This document shows, in pieces, positions 7,364-8,698 of a DNA stretch of 8,698 nucleotides (position 1 is its first letter; the number at the start of each line of letters is the position of its first letter). The stretch is from positions 1 through 8,698 of the forward strand of contig CAIVHI010000384.1 in assembly GCA_903905685.1 (NCBI GenBank). Direction: 5' to 3'. The DNA is from an uncultured Bacteroidota bacterium (GTDB lineage: Bacteria > Bacteroidota > Bacteroidia > Chitinophagales > Chitinophagaceae). Both the position numbers and the translations under genes were made by a program. The notes below the pieces were generated by a model. It did no database searches, was not told the DNA's origin, and saw only the letters and a program-made list of their open reading frames with translations.

Positions 7364-7446
7364 TATTTATGTTTTGGTGATGCGCCAATATCGGCAAGAA
7401 CCCTTCAGGACTCGACCGCGCTTCCGGCGGCCAATCCCCATCAAAA

Positions 7447-7454
7447 CAAAGATA
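7447..7454 (-). promoter_or_regulatory. Possible -7 box for the glucosaminidase gene
   Basis: The minus strand reads TATCTTTG, which matches TAnnTTTG. It lies about 84 bases upstream of the ATG at 7363. No clear TTTG -33 element is visible at the right distance, so this is tentative. Confidence 0.35.
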
Positions 7455-7559
7455 CGGAAAGTGTCTATAAGATTACCGGATAAAGTGTTAAAAACGGAGT
7501 ATGGTGGGTGCCGCCTGCAGCATCAGATTTCCTTATAGGCCATGACATATTCCTGACCA

Positions 7560-8453
7560 TTGCGAGCCACATGTGCCGTAAATTTGCGCATCGTGGTACA
7601 GAATAGGGCAAACTTCAATGTCGACAGTTCGGCAGTGTTCGGGGCATGGGGGCATGCTGTACGGGTGCTCCGCACGTTTCCCATTCCGGTGTCTGATGCC
7701 ATTCTTGCCGAGCGGAGCGATGTGGCTTTCCCCGAAAACGGGGTGCCCGATGAGATGGGACGCCTTACCATATCGCCCACCAACGATGGCGATTTCCGGA
7801 TAGATTTGCACTACCTGAGATACGACGACCAAGAGTCGGACGATGTGTCGGTGTATGCCATGCAGTTCTTACCCGACTTTTTCATGGAGCACCCTCCAGG
7901 AGAGATTGCGGGTAATTTGCCATTCCACTTCGAGCCCGATGGAGGAGCCCACCAATTTGCGCTATGTGCCCAAACCTGTGCCCTGCTCGATGCTTTGCAG
8001 GCTCCCGATGCTGAGGCCGGACGATCAAAGGAGGCACGCCTGATCCGCACAGCATTGCAATTGCTGAAGCGCGCCATCAGCAGTATCGTGGTGCCGTTTA
8101 CGGTTTGTCCGGTACCGGCATGCAGGTTTTTGGTGTTCGAGAGCGAGCGGGAGAAAATTAGGGATGCGTGCCAAATCATTCAAGAAAACCTGGATACCCG
8201 CTACACCATCCGGGAAATCTCCCGGATGGTCGCCATCAATGAATGCTACCTGAAAAAGGGAATCAAAGCACTGACCGGCAAGACGGTTTACGAGTATCGG
8301 GAACACCTGCGGATAGACCATGCACGGGAATTGCTTGGCGCGGGGAAGTCGGTAACCGACGTGGCCAATACCTTGGGCTACAGCAGCATCTCCCACTTCA
8401 GTACCGCCTTCAAACGCGCCACCGGACTGAAACCCTGCGAGCTCCTGGGATAG
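7560..8453 (+). CDS. AraC-family transcriptional regulator (start uncertain)
   Basis: This is a DNA-binding regulator of up to 297 residues counted from TTG 7560. The C-terminal third is a clear AraC/XylS double helix-turn-helix. The first helix pair is TIREISRMVAINECYLKKGI (about 216-235) and the second is SVTDVANTLGYSSISHFSTA (about 264-283), followed by FKRATGLKPCELL. The preceding SEREKIRDACQIIQENL helix and the YAMQFLPDFFMEHPP segment (about 98-112) fit the Bacteroidota AraC type with an N-terminal sensing domain of unknown ligand. A stop codon lies just upstream (TGA 7554) and no in-frame ATG occurs until residue 66 (7755). The start is therefore TTG 7560, a nearby GTG such as 7593, or lost through a frameshift. 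The target is unknown; the divergent glucosaminidase gene is a candidate by position only. Confidence 0.8.
   Translation: MRATCAVNLRIVVQNRANFNVDSSAVFGAWGHAVRVLRTFPIPVSDAILAERSDVAFPENGVPDEMGRLTISPTNDGDFRIDLHYLRYDDQESDDVSVYAMQFLPDFFMEHPPGEIAGNLPFHFEPDGGAHQFALCAQTCALLDALQAPDAEAGRSKEARLIRTALQLLKRAISSIVVPFTVCPVPACRFLVFESEREKIRDACQIIQENLDTRYTIREISRMVAINECYLKKGIKALTGKTVYEYREHLRIDHARELLGAGKSVTDVANTLGYSSISHFSTAFKRATGLKPCELLG
7579..7586 (+). promoter_or_regulatory. TAnnTTTG box at the 5' edge of the AraC-type gene
   Basis: TAAATTTG matches the Bacteroidota -7 element exactly, with a TTG at 7560-7562 upstream at a somewhat short 16-base spacing. If it is a true promoter, transcription would begin near 7592 and the TTG at 7560 could not be the start codon. 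It lies inside the open frame and could be chance. Confidence 0.35.
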
Positions 8454-8571
8454 GGGCCTTCCGTCGCTTTTTCGAACCTCGCGCAACAAGGTTTCTCACA
8501 AACTGCACCATGCTATTGTTAGGCGCGACCCACTTGGCTGTGCGGCGCATAGCCTTTATACTCCCCCCACA
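8454..8571. other. Non-coding spacer / 3' exon side of the intron insertion
   Basis: The 118 bases between the AraC-type stop codon and the intron terminus hold no supported gene. The only structure seen is a weak 5-bp inverted repeat (AACCT 8475-8479 with AGGTT 8489-8493), which is not a convincing terminator. On the minus strand this is the sequence that would be joined to the upstream exon after intron removal. A 64-codon minus-strand frame (8410-8604) crosses the junction and is not credible as a gene. Confidence 0.55.
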
Positions 8572-8574
8572 ATC

Positions 8575-8613
8575 GAGTAGGAGGTGAGGGATTATTTCCC
8601 TCACCGTCCTCTC
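8575..8613 (-). ncRNA. Group II intron domain VI with branch-point A
   Basis: The basal helix is GAG-AGGA with TCCT-CTC, interrupted by a single unpaired adenosine at 8578 that is the probable lariat branch point. An unpaired C at 8606 separates it from the perfect 9-bp distal stem (8605-8597 with 8591-8583). Confidence 0.8.
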
Positions 8614-8615
8614 AC

Positions 8616-8647
8616 ACCACCGTACGTGCCGTTCGGCATACGGCGGT
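8616..8647 (-). ncRNA. Group II intron domain V
   Basis: This is the catalytic hairpin of the intron. It is 30-32 bases depending on whether the closing A-U pair is counted, slightly shorter than the usual 34 because the upper stem has only three pairs. The CCGTAT/GTACGG core and two-base bulge match known domain V elements. Confidence 0.8.
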
Positions 8648-8650
8648 TTG

Positions 8651-8698
8651 TCAGAATAATTTTCCTTGCAGTTCTATTCTTTGGTCGTAAGTGTTGGA
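8651..8698 (-). CDS. Possible C-terminal end of intron-encoded reverse transcriptase/maturase (partial)
   Basis: An open frame enters from the right edge and ends at TGA (8653-8651), giving fifteen residues, SNTYDQRIELQGKLF. It stops three bases before domain V, where the open reading frame of a domain IV-encoded intron protein can end. The residues are too few to identify a family. The call rests on position, and the intron might instead carry no protein here. Confidence 0.35.
   Translation of the reverse strand, partial: SNTYDQRIELQGKLF

Larger units (their letters stand above)
8572..8698 (-). mobile_element. Group II intron, 3' end (partial; runs off the right edge)
   Basis: Read on the minus strand, 8647-8616 folds as domain V: outer stem ACCGCCGTAT with GTACGGTGGT, a two-base bulge on the 3' strand, a GCC/GGC upper stem and a GAAC loop. 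The triad position reads CGC. After a two-base joiner, 8613-8575 folds as domain VI. GAGAGGA pairs with TCCT and CTC around a bulged A at 8578. A distal 9-bp stem GGTGAGGGA/TCCCTCACC closes an AATAA loop. The bulged A is the seventh base from the end if the intron stops with GAT at 8572, the distance expected for the branch point, and the terminal AT fits the usual A-pyrimidine end. The 5' part and most of any maturase lie outside the window. Confidence 0.85.

Noticed and set aside
7523..7783. 86-codon minus-strand frame ending RNGQEYVMAYKEI
   Set aside because: The C-terminal part looks somewhat protein-like, but it overlaps the AraC-type frame, shows no domain I recognise and has no promoter. 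I could not exclude a gene remnant and would check it by similarity search.
8474..8495. Possible terminator after the AraC-type gene
   Set aside because: The stem is only 5 bp with a 9-base loop and there is no U-tract after it.
8410..8604. 64-codon minus-strand frame spanning the intron junction
   Set aside because: It starts inside intron domain VI and ends antisense to the AraC-type gene, so it cannot be a normal gene.

Overview
The window looks like a chromosomal segment of a Bacteroidota bacterium, most likely from the Chitinophagales/Sphingobacteriales side (the placement within the phylum is inference). Four things support this. One protein carries a C-terminal type IX secretion (T9SS) sorting domain. 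Another belongs to DUF2480, which I know only from Bacteroidota. The -7 promoter boxes follow the phylum's TAnnTTTG pattern, and Shine-Dalgarno sequences are absent.

Layout from left to right. Positions 1-78 are a pure hexanucleotide tandem array that runs off the left edge. Positions 101-1325 hold a two-gene minus-strand operon: a DUF2480 protein followed by an exported L,D-transpeptidase (YkuD fold). A 355-bp divergent intergenic region carries one promoter-like box for each direction. Positions 1681-6723 are a single plus-strand gene for a 1680-residue secreted surface protein. It has a signal peptide, a choice-of-anchor-V/Reeler-like N-terminal domain with a C-x-C-H motif, about 18 Ig-like (BIG2-like) modules of roughly 76 residues with a conserved cysteine pair, and a T9SS type A sorting domain. 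A perfect 18-bp terminator hairpin separates it from a convergent exported glucosaminidase-domain protein (6863-7363, minus). Divergent to that is an AraC-family regulator (about 7560-8453, plus) whose start codon is unclear. From 8572 to the right edge, on the minus strand, lies the 3' end of a group II intron, recognised from domain V, domain VI with a bulged branch-point A, and an AT 3' end. The last 48 bases may encode the tail of its maturase.

Functionally the left and centre of the window are about the cell envelope: a wall-modifying L,D-transpeptidase, a wall-cleaving glucosaminidase and a very large T9SS-exported repeat protein. They are separate transcription units, so a joint role is only a suggestion. 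The least ordinary items are the internal architecture of the repeat protein, which shows a possible seven-module super-repeat, and the intron terminus at the edge. I see no CRISPR array, tRNA, rRNA or defence system.
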